64,000 nucleotides of DNA, taken from Halomonas ventosae. Lineage in GTDB: Bacteria; Pseudomonadota; Gammaproteobacteria; Pseudomonadales; Halomonadaceae. The notes under the pieces were generated by a model. That model was given only the letters and a program-made list of their open reading frames with translations. It made no database searches and was not told the DNA's origin. Of the stretch, positions 7,743 through 15,264 are shown piece after piece. The number at the start of each line of letters is the position of its first letter. The stretch's first letter is position 1. The DNA is taken from assembly GCF_004361885.1 (NCBI RefSeq), contig NZ_SNWH01000003.1, forward strand, positions 1 to 64,000, in the 5' to 3' direction. Made by a program: the position numbers and the translations under genes.

Positions 7743-10207
7743 CAGAACTCCTCCCCGGACACACGGGCGAAAGAATCTTTCCGAACCGATGTCACTGACG
7801 TCACCATGTCACCGCTCGATGGTGACGTGGTGACTTGAGTGACATCGGTTCCAGAACTTTCTTTGAACACTCGCCAGACGACGCGACCGCCTCTCACCTT
7901 CCCCAGCGACCGGCACTCGATGCCAAGCTGCCGGAGTGCAGGCGCGGCTCTGCGCATGGCGTCGGCAATGCCCTTTGCCGACCTTGGCCATGAATCACAG
8001 CCCAGCGGCTTGTAGCTCTCCAGGGTGCGGCGCCACTCGTCAGCCGTGACCTCCTGGGCCTCGCCGGGATGGATCTCCGCCCAGTCTCGGATAGCGGTTG
8101 CCACCGGGCTCGCCTCGAGGGTGCGCTCGAGCCCATCTTGCCGGGCGGTGTCGAACTGGCGCATGAACTCCTCCGGGTCATGCCCCATCGCCTTGGCGAC
8201 TGCCATGCCGAGGAGCGCGAACTCCAGCAGGCGCGGGCGGCGCTCTGCCGGCAGCGTCATCTCCGGCAGGATCTCCAGGGCGCGGGCGGCGATGTCCAGC
8301 AGGGCGCCGATGATCTCCGGGCGCTTGGCCTCAAACTCCGCCTCGAGCCTGTCCTTGGCCTGGGCGTCGTGGATCACCGGCACCTCTACCGTAATGGTGC
8401 GGCTCACTAGATCCTGTTGAGTGACGGCTGCGGATATGCCGTTGAGGATCACCGGGCGCTTGAGCTGGATAACGCTCTCGTCGCTGTCCGTGTACAGCTT
8501 GCGGCGAGCAAACCCGCCTCCGGTCGCCACGACGCACAGCGCGTCCTGCATCGGCGCTTGGAGGTGGCTCACGTTCTCGATGCTGATAACGTGGTTCACG
8601 CCACCACTGACGAACAGATCCTCGGCAGACTTGGGCGCCCCCCGGAGGTCGGCGGCGTTGGGGTCGATCAGCCGACGCAGTGCCGACTGCGTGCCAGACT
8701 TGCCGCTGCCTTGCTCTCCCAGCAGCTCCAGCACCGGGAAGGGTGTGTCCGGTCTCAGGCACTCCACCAGCCACGCCACGACCAGCAGGCGGGCCTGCTC
8801 CGGCACGTTGGCCACCTTCCACAGCGCGTCGATACTGCCACCAGGCACCGGCTCCGGCAGCGGTTGGGCGCTCTCCGACCGGCAGAACATCAGCTCACTC
8901 TGCTCCTCCAGCGTCCAGGCGCCAGCCCACAAGTGAACGCAGCGGCTACTGCCTGTGATGCCGAGGTCGAGCCAGTAATGCCCCGCACCGCCGGCCACAC
9001 GGATATGCACCGGGCGATGCTCTTTCATGGCGATGCCCTCGAGCGTCATCCTAGCCTCGCGGAGCGATTGGTCGCGGACGGCCCTTTCGTGCTGGGCGTA
9101 GAACTCTGCCGTCAGCCAGTGCCGAAACGCTCGGCTGCCGAGGGAGCGAACCTCCCCGGTTCCGCGATGCCGCGCAAAGGCGACATCGTTATCGTCGTGG
9201 AAAAGGTCACTCCACGTTTGCACGAACCCGACGATCAGATCGGTCTGCGCTTGCTTGCCGCTGTCGCCATCCTCCTCCTGTGCCAGCTCTACCACCGGCT
9301 CCTCCGGCAGTACCTCACCGCCCTGGGCGACGATCTCCTCGAGCTGCTCCAGGGTGCCACCGGCGTCGAGCCAGTCGATAACGTCGCCCTTCTCCGGCAG
9401 CCCCGGCAGCATCACCACCTGCACCTCGGCGCCAGCCGCCTCGAGGGACGCCTGGGCCTTGCGGGCGTGGGCGATACCGGGCGCATCGTTGTCGGGCAGG
9501 ATCACCACACGGCGGCCAGCCAGGTACCGGCTATGCTCGTCTGTCCACTTGCCGGCGCCCCCGGCGTTGGTGGTGGCCAGCAGCCCCAGCTCCTCGAGCG
9601 CGTGAACGTGCTTCTCGCCTTCGACCAGATAGACCTCCGCCTCCGGCTGGGCGGCCAGCTTGTCGAGGTGGTACGGGATGCGCGTGTCGATACCCTTCAC
9701 TCCCGGCAGGAAACGGCCACGCTCGTCGAGCCGCCCCTGGCGGAAGGTCTTAGGCTGCCCCTGGGGCTCGTACCTGACGACGTAGAAGCGCGGGCGCCCC
9801 TTGGCATCGTTGTAGCGGTAGCGGGCCACCTCATCGGCTTTGGTGGGCGGCTTGGGCGGCTCCGACTTCTCGCGGAAGCCGTGCTCCTCGAGCCAGGTCA
9901 ATTGCTCGTGGCGAGTGCCTAGGCCAGTCTCGCGGGCGATCAGATCCAGCACGCCTCCGCCGGCTTCCTCCTCGTGGCTGTACCATGTGCCTTCCTCGGG
10001 CTTCACCGCCAGGCTCCCATGCGTGCCGAACCTCAGCTCGCCTTTCTTGCTTAGTGCCTTGTTCGGCTCGCCCAGCAGCTCGCGGGCGACCGGCTCCATC
10101 AGCAGCGCCAGATCCTGCTTTGCGCTATGATGATGTCGAGCCCGGTCAAAGCTCTGTCGAGGTGCCTGCCCCTGCCGGGGGGCGGGCGCTTTCGTTTGTG
10201 CGGTCAT
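7742..10207 (-). CDS. TOPRIM primase-helicase, P4 alpha-like replication protein
   Basis: 821 aa from ATG 10207, which overlaps the upstream stop (ATGA). A degenerate primase N-terminus is followed by a TOPRIM domain at about 192-270 (VYLVEGEKH near 193-200 with the metal-binding Glu, RRVVILPDNDAPG near 232-244 with the DxD acids). A helicase-like NTPase carries the Walker A sequence GEQGSGKS at 497-504. It would prime and unwind the element's own origin. The C-terminal tail is unusual: it is encoded by a near-perfect long hairpin (7783-7851) and contains a KESSGTDV peptide closely matching the integrase tail KESSATNV. Confidence 0.82.
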   Translation of the reverse strand: MTAQTKAPAPRQGQAPRQSFDRARHHHSAKQDLALLMEPVARELLGEPNKALSKKGELRFGTHGSLAVKPEEGTWYSHEEEAGGGVLDLIARETGLGTRHEQLTWLEEHGFREKSEPPKPPTKADEVARYRYNDAKGRPRFYVVRYEPQGQPKTFRQGRLDERGRFLPGVKGIDTRIPYHLDKLAAQPEAEVYLVEGEKHVHALEELGLLATTNAGGAGKWTDEHSRYLAGRRVVILPDNDAPGIAHARKAQASLEAAGAEVQVVMLPGLPEKGDVIDWLDAGGTLEQLEEIVAQGGEVLPEEPVVELAQEEDGDSGKQAQTDLIVGFVQTWSDLFHDDNDVAFARHRGTGEVRSLGSRAFRHWLTAEFYAQHERAVRDQSLREARMTLEGIAMKEHRPVHIRVAGGAGHYWLDLGITGSSRCVHLWAGAWTLEEQSELMFCRSESAQPLPEPVPGGSIDALWKVANVPEQARLLVVAWLVECLRPDTPFPVLELLGEQGSGKSGTQSALRRLIDPNAADLRGAPKSAEDLFVSGGVNHVISIENVSHLQAPMQDALCVVATGGGFARRKLYTDSDESVIQLKRPVILNGISAAVTQQDLVSRTITVEVPVIHDAQAKDRLEAEFEAKRPEIIGALLDIAARALEILPEMTLPAERRPRLLEFALLGMAVAKAMGHDPEEFMRQFDTARQDGLERTLEASPVATAIRDWAEIHPGEAQEVTADEWRRTLESYKPLGCDSWPRSAKGIADAMRRAAPALRQLGIECRSLGKVRGGRVVWRVFKESSGTDVTQVTTSPSSGDMVTSVTSVRKDSFARVSGEEF
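7783..7851. repeat. Long inverted repeat inside the primase 3' end
   Basis: Arms 7783-7796 and 7838-7851 are 14-bp perfect complements (GAACCGATGTCACT). Inside them, GTCACC units at 7800-7805 and 7808-7813 pair with GGTGAC units at 7821-7826 and 7829-7834. The result is an almost continuous stem of about 31 positions with a 7-nt loop (7814-7820), two mismatches and one wobble. It is translated as the VT-rich primase tail. Possible roles are an RNA hairpin, an iteron-type site or a trace of a mobile palindrome. Confidence 0.85.
7832..7867. repeat. Imperfect repeat shared with the integrase 3' end (copy 1)
   Basis: 7832-7864 matches 11942-11974 at 27 of 33 positions in the same orientation, including the block GAACTTTCTTT. 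Both copies encode a KESS(G/A)T(D/N)V peptide at or near the C-terminus of an island protein. Confidence 0.6.
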
Positions 10208-10479
10208 TGGGCCTCTCCCTCCCGGTCGATGCGCCACGCCTCTTGCCAGGCGCCAACGATCAGATCGGCCAGGCGGTTGGTCGTGTCGCTATCCAGCAGC
10301 TCCAGGGCCTCCACCAGCTCGCTGAAGCCCTCCAGCTTGTGAAGTTGATCCTCGCGGGTGCGGGTGTAGCGGGCGAGCCTTTGAAGCCGGCGAGCGTGGC
10401 CTCTCGCTGCCCAGCCGAGGCCGTCTTGCCGATGGCCGATGTCTTCCAGCAGGGCGATCAGGTCGTTGGTGGCGCTCAT
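10204..10479 (-). CDS. Island hypothetical protein, 91 aa, upstream of the primase
   Basis: 91 aa starting MSATNDLIALLEDIGHRQDG, acidic and wholly helical, with no Cys. It is not recognised by sequence. The ATG overlaps the stop of the 151-aa gene (ATGA) and its own stop overlaps the primase ATG, so three genes are translationally coupled. Small helical genes in this position are common in P4-like islands, but I cannot assign a function. Confidence 0.6.
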   Translation of the reverse strand: MSATNDLIALLEDIGHRQDGLGWAARGHARRLQRLARYTRTREDQLHKLEGFSELVEALELLDSDTTNRLADLIVGAWQEAWRIDREGEAQ

Positions 10480-10931
10480 GCTGCACCCCCTTTGCCAGCG
10501 GCGGCTTCCAGGGTGCGGGCCTTGCTCATGTGGAGGTTGTAACGCTTGAGACGGGTCGCGGCGCTGCTGTCTGCGAACAGGGCAGCTCGAGCCATTGCGC
10601 GATGCGCAGCGGCGCGGTCGGAAAGGATGCGGGAAGGGAACAGGCGTGTGAGTGCCATAGGTCTGACTCCATTCGGTGTGGAGTCGTCCCCGGTTGCCGC
10701 CAAGCAACGGATGGGGGCGACTGTACGCGGATTGGCGGACCGGCCCGAATGGACACCGGCAGCCCCGTAGGGCTTCCACGCACAGCCGCCATAGCTCGTG
10801 GCGGGCACAAAAATAGCGCCAGACACGGATGCGGCGCTTGTGCGCCATTCAGGTTTCGATCCGCCAAGATCGGCCACGGATTTTGCCGTGACACGCTCAT
10901 GATAGTGATACGGGATGATAGGCGCAAGCAT
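10476..10931 (-). CDS. Island protein, Ash-like position, 151 aa
   Basis: 151 aa from ATG 10931, which is preceded by GAGGTGG and overlaps the AlpA-like stop. Two parts are visible: an N-terminal Ser/Gly/Pro-rich region (GGSKPEWRTSAAS, FVPATSYGGCAWKPYG) and a helical basic C-terminus starting at MALTRLFPSRIL. Proteins of this composition directly downstream of AlpA are often annotated as Ash family in P4-like islands, but I could not confirm the family. An internal start at the second part (preceded by a weak GGAG) could yield a shorter 60-aa product. Confidence 0.5.
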   Translation of the reverse strand: MLAPIIPYHYHERVTAKSVADLGGSKPEWRTSAASVSGAIFVPATSYGGCAWKPYGAAGVHSGRSANPRTVAPIRCLAATGDDSTPNGVRPMALTRLFPSRILSDRAAAHRAMARAALFADSSAATRLKRYNLHMSKARTLEAAAGKGGAA

Positions 10932-11104
10932 CAGGCCACCTCCCGCTCGGCTTCCCACTTCTCGATGTCTTCCAGCTTCCAGCGGGTACAGTTGGAGGTC
11001 AGCTTGATCGGCTTGGGAAAGTCCGTCTCACGCGCCCAGCGCCAGATGGTCGGCACGGATGCGCTGTAGCGGGCGGCCAGTTGCTTTACGGAAAGGTAGG
11101 TCAT
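10931..11104 (-). CDS. AlpA-family excisionase/transcriptional regulator
   Basis: 57 aa from ATG 11104. The sequence YLSVKQLAARYSASVPTIWR is the MerR/AlpA-like winged HTH, followed by WARETDFPKPIKL and the WKLEDIEKW helix that closes AlpA proteins. In P4-like elements AlpA activates the integrase and controls excision. It heads the replication operon, with 90 bp of non-coding sequence upstream that may hold its promoter; a 5-residue longer start is possible. The family call is firm. Confidence 0.85.
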   Translation of the reverse strand: MTYLSVKQLAARYSASVPTIWRWARETDFPKPIKLTSNCTRWKLEDIEKWEAEREVA

Positions 11105-11194
11105 TGCGGCTTGCCTCATTCATCGGAGTGCAAGCCCAGATTGCCGAGGGCGTGAGGGGCGAAAAATCCGCTCGTCGGCGGGGAGGGGTATTAC

Positions 11195-11833
11195 TCAGGA
11201 TCTTGGGCGGCCCCGCCTGCTGACATAGGAGGGCACCTTGCCACGCAGCCAGCGGCGTATCTCCTCCTCCGGCTCTTTGCCGGGTGGGATGAACTTGTGC
11301 CGAGGATCAGTGGGCGGGTAGATCCTCAGCAGATGATCGAACACGACCTCGCACAGCCCGCGCATCCGCATATTGTTCTCAGTGTCCATTAGGCTCAGGT
11401 AAGCGGTCGCGTAGGACACAGCCTCCCTCTTCACCTCTCTGAGCCCATCCTTGTAGGCGTCGGAGTTGCGCCTCGTGCTCTCGATTCTCTCTTTCCACTC
11501 CACAAGGGCCTCGGCATCAGTAGGCGATACAGGGAACTCCAGCTTTGCCAGCAGCCTTCCGACCTCGAGCCCAAACAGGTAAGACAGCTCCGCCGCCGCG
11601 CCTGGGTCATCCTTGGCTATCTCGTCAGCCAGTTTTCTTCCGGCTCGCTGGGCGAACACTGCCTGTCGCGCCACGTCCTCACGGTCATGACTCCAGTAGA
11701 TCACCAAGGACGCCAGCAGGTCTCTCGCCGAGGCCAGTGCCATAGGATCGCCGGAGGGCATTCCTGCATCCTCCAGTGCCTTGAGCAGCGCACGGCGCAT
11801 GACCTCCTCTGTCTCCGTGCGATCATCAGCCAT
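11195..11833 (-). CDS. Island hypothetical protein, 212 aa
   Basis: 212 aa from ATG 11833, which has a near-perfect AAAGGAGGTGG site, among the strongest in the window and suggesting high translation. The protein is soluble, charged and helical (SARDLLASLVIYWSHDREDV, EAVSYATAYLSLMDTENN), with no signal peptide and a basic tail (SRRGRPRS). Not recognised. It lies between the integrase and the AlpA gene, a spot that often holds element-specific cargo, so it is a candidate for an accessory function such as defence or helper interference. Confidence 0.6.
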   Translation of the reverse strand: MADDRTETEEVMRRALLKALEDAGMPSGDPMALASARDLLASLVIYWSHDREDVARQAVFAQRAGRKLADEIAKDDPGAAAELSYLFGLEVGRLLAKLEFPVSPTDAEALVEWKERIESTRRNSDAYKDGLREVKREAVSYATAYLSLMDTENNMRMRGLCEVVFDHLLRIYPPTDPRHKFIPPGKEPEEEIRRWLRGKVPSYVSRRGRPRS

Positions 11834-11941
11834 ACCACCTCCTTTGTTGGCTCCTATGATGGGTAGCCGGGCAAATCCCGCCCAACATGCTGATTTCATG
11901 CGACCGGAGGCGGATTGCGCATCCGCCATGCACGACTTGAC

Positions 11942-11977
11942 GACTTAAACGACATTGGTTGCGGAACTTTCTTTTGG
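11942..11977. repeat. Imperfect repeat shared with the primase 3' end (copy 2)
   Basis: Same 33-36-bp unit as at 7832-7867, here coding for the integrase C-terminus (KESSATNVV and stop). 27 of 33 bases match copy 1. Confidence 0.6.
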
Positions 11978-13204
11978 CCGGATGGGCGTCACGTTCTCCC
12001 CCTTGGCCGGCGCGGTGTCGATGAACTCTGCCCACCGCTTCATCAGGTCGGCACGCTTCTCCAGCAGCTCGCCGCGCCGATAGGCGGCCTCGACGCCGGA
12101 GGCGATGGTATGCGCCAGCGCCATCTCTGCGACGTGCTGCGGTGTGGAGGTACGCTCGGCTGTCCAGTCGCGGAAGCACGAGCGGAAGCCGTGAACCGTC
12201 ACCCTGTACCCCATGCGCTTGAGGAGGGCGCTCATTGCCGCGTCAGACAGCTTGCCGCCCCTGGGCGCCGGGAATACCAGGGCCATGCCCTCACCACCGG
12301 GCAGAGACTCCAGCAGCGCCACAGCAGCATCGGACAGCGGGACGCGGTGCGGCTTGCCGTTCTTCATCCTCTCGCCGGGAATCGACCAGATGCGCTCCTC
12401 GAGATTGATCTCCGACCACCGGGCGCCACGGGCCTCCCCGCTGCGCACAGCCGTCAGGACTACGAACTCCAGGCACCGGGCGGCCATGCCCTCACGCTGC
12501 CGGAGGTCGCGCATAAAGTCGTGGATCTTGTCGAAGTGCAGGGCGGCGTGATGCTCCACCTTGGCGATCTTGGCCGGCGCCGGGAGGATGGCGTCGAGGT
12601 TGTTCTTCCAGGCGGCCACGTTCGGCCCCTGCCGGTATCCATGCGCCGATGCCCACGCCAGCACCGCCTCGATGCGCTGCCGGGTGCGGGAGGCGGTCTC
12701 GGTCTTGCTCTGCCAGATGGGCTCCAGCACCTCGACGATATGAGCAAGCTCGATGTCATCGACCGCCATCTTGCCGAGGGTGGGGTAGGCGTAGGTCTCG
12801 AGCGTGGTCTCCCACTGCCGGGCGTGCTTCTTGTTGGTGGCCTCTGCCATCTTCTTGGCGATTACCTTGCGGGCGCACTCCTCGAAGGTGATGGCCTTGG
12901 CCTGGGCGGCCATCAGGGCGCTTCGGGCGGCCTGGCGCTCTAGCACCGGGTCGATGCCCTCCTCCTTGATCTTGCGCTTGATCTCGAGGGCGTACTCCCT
13001 GGCCTTCGCCACCGTGACCTCCCTGGCGCTGCCGAGGCCGATGTCTCTGCGCTTGCTGCCGACCATGGTGCGCAAGATCCACGACCGGGCGCCGGTCTTG
13101 CCCACTTGCAGGTGGAGGCCAGCAGCTCCTCCGACTGAATAGAATCCCGGCTCCACCAGGCGCTTGATCTCCAGCGGGGTCAGTGTCTTCGCTACTTTCG
13201 GCAT
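11945..13204 (-). CDS. P4-type tyrosine integrase (DUF4102 N-terminal domain)
   Basis: 419 aa. The N-terminal DUF4102-type arm-binding domain covers about 1-90 (LTPLEIKRL, GLHLQVGKTGARSW). A core-binding domain follows at about 105-200 and the catalytic domain at 215-400. Catalytic residues seen are Arg254 (TAVRSGE), His338 and Arg341 (HGFR), His365 (LAHTI) and the nucleophile Tyr375 (VEAAYRRG). All expected residues are present, so it looks active. It lies 140 bp from the tRNA-Ser 3' end used as attachment site and points away from it. It integrates and, with AlpA, excises the island. Confidence 0.95.
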   Translation of the reverse strand: MPKVAKTLTPLEIKRLVEPGFYSVGGAAGLHLQVGKTGARSWILRTMVGSKRRDIGLGSAREVTVAKAREYALEIKRKIKEEGIDPVLERQAARSALMAAQAKAITFEECARKVIAKKMAEATNKKHARQWETTLETYAYPTLGKMAVDDIELAHIVEVLEPIWQSKTETASRTRQRIEAVLAWASAHGYRQGPNVAAWKNNLDAILPAPAKIAKVEHHAALHFDKIHDFMRDLRQREGMAARCLEFVVLTAVRSGEARGARWSEINLEERIWSIPGERMKNGKPHRVPLSDAAVALLESLPGGEGMALVFPAPRGGKLSDAAMSALLKRMGYRVTVHGFRSCFRDWTAERTSTPQHVAEMALAHTIASGVEAAYRRGELLEKRADLMKRWAEFIDTAPAKGENVTPIRPKESSATNVV

Positions 13205-13305
13205 CTCGCTCTCCCAACGTCCTACCCAACATAGATATGCTGAATTGGATGATAGTAGCTGATACGCCGTTATACAAGGAAAGGCGCTAAGTTGGGGTCA
13301 GAAAA

Positions 13306-13333
13306 GGAAAAACCCGCCTCGAAGGGCGGGTTC
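13306..13333 (-). terminator. Island-borne replacement terminator for tRNA-Ser
   Basis: On the minus strand AACCCGCC, a 6-nt loop and GGCGGGTT form an 8-bp stem followed by TTTCCTTTTC. It starts 13 nt after the tRNA CCA end and lies just inside the island, so the element supplies a new intrinsic terminator for the tRNA it split from its own. Confidence 0.85.
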
Positions 13334-13344
13334 TATGGGCCTGG

Positions 13345-13359
13345 GTGGCGGAGGGACAG
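13345..13359. repeat. attR: tRNA-proximal 15-bp direct repeat
   Basis: GTGGCGGAGGGACAG, identical to 4853-4867; it covers the CCA, discriminator and 3' acceptor strand of tRNA-Ser. Integration here keeps the tRNA intact. Confidence 0.9.
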
Positions 13360-13435
13360 GGATTCGAACCCTGGGAGCCCGTTAAGGCTCGCCGGTTTTC
13401 AAGACCGGTGCATTCAACCGCTCTGCCATCCCTCC
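13346..13435 (-). tRNA. tRNA-Ser(UGA)
   Basis: 90 nt including an encoded CCA. The acceptor stem GGAGGGA (13435-13429) pairs with TCCCTCC. The anticodon loop is CTTGAAA with anticodon TGA at 13401-13399. A long variable arm (GAGCC/GGCTC) identifies the serine class, and the T-loop reads GGGTTCGAATCCC. It is transcribed leftward into the island, whose attR is its 3' end. It decodes UCA and, by wobble, other UCN codons. Confidence 0.97.
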
Positions 13436-13450
13436 GGCTCACGGACGGGT

Positions 13451-13478
13451 ATACTACCAGCTTTCTCTGCGGGGTCAA
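13451..13478 (-). promoter_or_regulatory. Promoter of tRNA-Ser
   Basis: On the minus strand TTGACC (13478-13473) is a good -35, and TAGTAT (13456-13451, spacer 16) overlaps an alternative TATACC -10 (spacer 19). The start would be about 8-10 nt before the tRNA 5' end at 13435. Confidence 0.6.
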
Positions 13479-13562
13479 GAGCGCCTTGGGATCAAGATGT
13501 TAGGCTTCTCATGGGAAGGTGGGGCACAATGGCATCTTCGGCGATAGCAGCAGGAGAGACTC

Positions 13563-14033
13563 ATGACTGAGCCCTACGAGCGTCTTGGGGTGCGCCCGAT
13601 CCCCGCCGTCTCTGCCGCCGTGGTCAGGGGTGATCGCATTCTCATGGTGAGACGAATGAATCCCCCCAATGCTGGTATGCTGGCCCTGCCGGGGGGCAAG
13701 GTAGAACCGGGTGAGAGTCTTCAGCAGGCGGCGGCACGGGAGCTGTTGGAGGAGACAGGAGTGATCGCCGCGCCGCGGCGCATTCTGACGGCCATCGATC
13801 TCTTCGATCATGATGACGCAGGCTTGCTAACAATGCATTTCGTTATCGTGGTGGTGCAACTCGAATGGCAAGGTGGAGTGGAGCTGGCCGCCGACGATGC
13901 CACCGAGCTGCGCTGGATGAATCTCGAGGCACTCGAGCAAGGTGACGGAGAGGTCAGTGACTCGGCCTTGCGCGTGGCGCGCCGGGTGCTGGCCGAGGCG
14001 ATGTCCGCGGAAAATGCGTTGAAGCCTGACTAG
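13563..14033 (+). CDS. Nudix hydrolase, MutT/ADP-ribose pyrophosphatase-like
   Basis: 156 aa. Residues 43-65 form a complete Nudix box: GG, then E-P-G-E-S, the R-E-L-x-E-E-T-G core with its metal-binding glutamates. The preceding strand IPAVSAAVVRGDRILMVRR is typical of NUDT-type nucleoside-diphosphate hydrolases. The substrate (ADP-ribose, 8-oxo-dGTP or other) cannot be decided. AGGAGA precedes the ATG by about 7 bp. It diverges from tRNA-Ser and seems to be a single-gene unit. Confidence 0.85.
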   Translation: MTEPYERLGVRPIPAVSAAVVRGDRILMVRRMNPPNAGMLALPGGKVEPGESLQQAAARELLEETGVIAAPRRILTAIDLFDHDDAGLLTMHFVIVVVQLEWQGGVELAADDATELRWMNLEALEQGDGEVSDSALRVARRVLAEAMSAENALKPD

Positions 14034-14112
14034 CCAGTCGCTTGCGTCGGGAACCTTCTGCCGGCATTCTAGGTCAAGTGCCTAGATCATCCACACAGGG
14101 AGCTACCGATCC

Positions 14113-14781
14113 ATGGCTTATCAGAATACCCAGATAACACGACAGCAGAACCAGGCTGTCGGTACCAGCAAGGTTCTGAGAAATACTTATGGCCTGCTGG
14201 CGATGACCCTGCTGTTCTCCGCAGCGACTGCCGGTGTCGCCATGGCCATGGGCATCGAGCGAATGAACATCCTGGTGTTCTTCATCGGTGCCTATGGTCT
14301 GATGTTCCTGGTGCATAAGACCGCCAACTCGGCGCTAGGCCTGTTGTCCACCTTCGCCTTTACCGGCTTCATGGGCTTCACCCTGGGGCCGATCCTTAGC
14401 GCCTACCTCACTCTGCCCAACGGCGCGCAATTGATCATGACCGCGCTGGGTATGACCGGGGTGACCTTTGTCGGGCTCTCGGCCATAGCGCTGATTACCC
14501 GCAAGGACTTCAGCTTCCTGGCGAACTTCCTGATGGCCGGTGCCATCGTATTAATCATTGCCATGGTGGCGGGTATCTTCCTGCAGATCCCTGCGCTGTC
14601 ACTGATGGTCTCGGCCGGCTTCGTGCTGTTTGCCTCGGCGGCCATCCTCTACCAGACTAGCGAGATCGTTCATCGGAGCGGTGAGACCAACTACATCCTT
14701 GCCACCATCACTCTCTATGTCTCGATCTACAACCTGTTCATCAGCCTGCTTTCCATCCTGGGAATCATGAACCAGGAGTGA
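14113..14781 (+). CDS. yccA: BAX inhibitor-1/YccA family membrane protein
   Basis: 222 aa with seven predicted transmembrane helices and a cytoplasmic N-terminus rich in Gln and Thr. The BI-1/YccA pattern is visible (LRNTYGLLAMTLLFSAATAG, GFMGFTLGPILSAYL, and the C-terminal YVSIYNLFISLLSILG). In E. coli YccA binds FtsH and restrains its degradation of SecY; the same role is plausible here. GGGAG precedes the ATG by about 12 bp. A strong terminator follows, so it is monocistronic and separate from the tus operon. Confidence 0.88.
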   Translation: MAYQNTQITRQQNQAVGTSKVLRNTYGLLAMTLLFSAATAGVAMAMGIERMNILVFFIGAYGLMFLVHKTANSALGLLSTFAFTGFMGFTLGPILSAYLTLPNGAQLIMTALGMTGVTFVGLSAIALITRKDFSFLANFLMAGAIVLIIAMVAGIFLQIPALSLMVSAGFVLFASAAILYQTSEIVHRSGETNYILATITLYVSIYNLFISLLSILGIMNQE

Positions 14782-14803
14782 TGCAACTGCCTCGGCACAC
14801 TAG

Positions 14804-14834
14804 CCTGGCCCCGCCTTCCGGTGGGGCCAGGCTG
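14804..14834 (+). terminator. Intrinsic terminator after yccA
   Basis: A 12-bp stem (CCTGGCCCCGCC/GGTGGGGCCAGG, one G-T pair) with a TTCC loop is followed by CTGTTT. It separates yccA from tusD, whose Shine-Dalgarno begins only a few bases later. Confidence 0.75.
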
Positions 14835-14850
14835 TTTACGGAGGACCCCT

Positions 14851-15243
14851 ATGCGCTACGCTATCCTGCTGATGGGTGCCCCTTACAGTCACCAGGCGAG
14901 CCATTCCGCCTTGCGGTTTGCCCATGCCGTGCTGGCACGTGGCCACCATCTCGAAGCGGTGTTCTTTTATCACGACGGGGTGTATAACGCCGCCCGTCTG
15001 GCCGCACCTCCCCAGGATGAGCCGCATCTGGTGGATGCCTGGATGGCGATCGCCAGTGAGCATCGGGTGGCCTTGCAGGTCTGTATCGCCGCAGCCCTGC
15101 GCCGTGGCCTGCTGGACGAACGTGAAGCGGCCCGGCATGGCAAGGACGGCGTCAGCGTTGAACCCCCCTTCGAACTGACCGGGCTGGGGCAGTTGATCGA
15201 CCTTGGCACCCGTTGCGACCGTCTGATCACCTTCGGCCCCTGA
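14851..15243 (+). CDS. tusD: Sulfurtransferase TusD (DsrE family)
   Basis: 130 aa from ATG 14851 (GGAGG 6 bp upstream); an upstream in-frame start lies in the preceding terminator and is rejected. The sulfur-accepting cysteine is at position 78 (ALQVCIAAAL), the same number as the active Cys78 of E. coli TusD. In the TusBCD heterohexamer it takes persulfide sulfur from TusA and gives it to TusE for 2-thiolation of tRNA wobble uridine by MnmA. It is first in the order tusD-tusC-tusB-tusE. Confidence 0.93.
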   Translation: MRYAILLMGAPYSHQASHSALRFAHAVLARGHHLEAVFFYHDGVYNAARLAAPPQDEPHLVDAWMAIASEHRVALQVCIAAALRRGLLDEREAARHGKDGVSVEPPFELTGLGQLIDLGTRCDRLITFGP

Positions 15244-15264
15244 GTGTTTCCCGATGGAGGCGCG

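Larger units (their letters stand above)
4853..13359. mobile_element. P4-like integrative element (phage-satellite-like) in tRNA-Ser(UGA)
   Basis: An 8.5-kb element bounded by exact 15-bp direct repeats, one being the 3' end of tRNA-Ser. The DUF4102-type tyrosine integrase is next to the tRNA, and every gene is on the minus strand. Order from the integrase: integrase, 212-aa protein, AlpA-like regulator, 151-aa protein, 91-aa protein, TOPRIM primase-helicase, TubC-like protein, then seven small genes behind their own promoter. Integrase, AlpA and an alpha-type primase are the hallmark trio of P4-like satellites and islands. No capsid, tail or lysis gene is recognised, so it would need a helper to be packaged. 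No clear antiphage or resistance cargo is seen. Confidence 0.9.
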
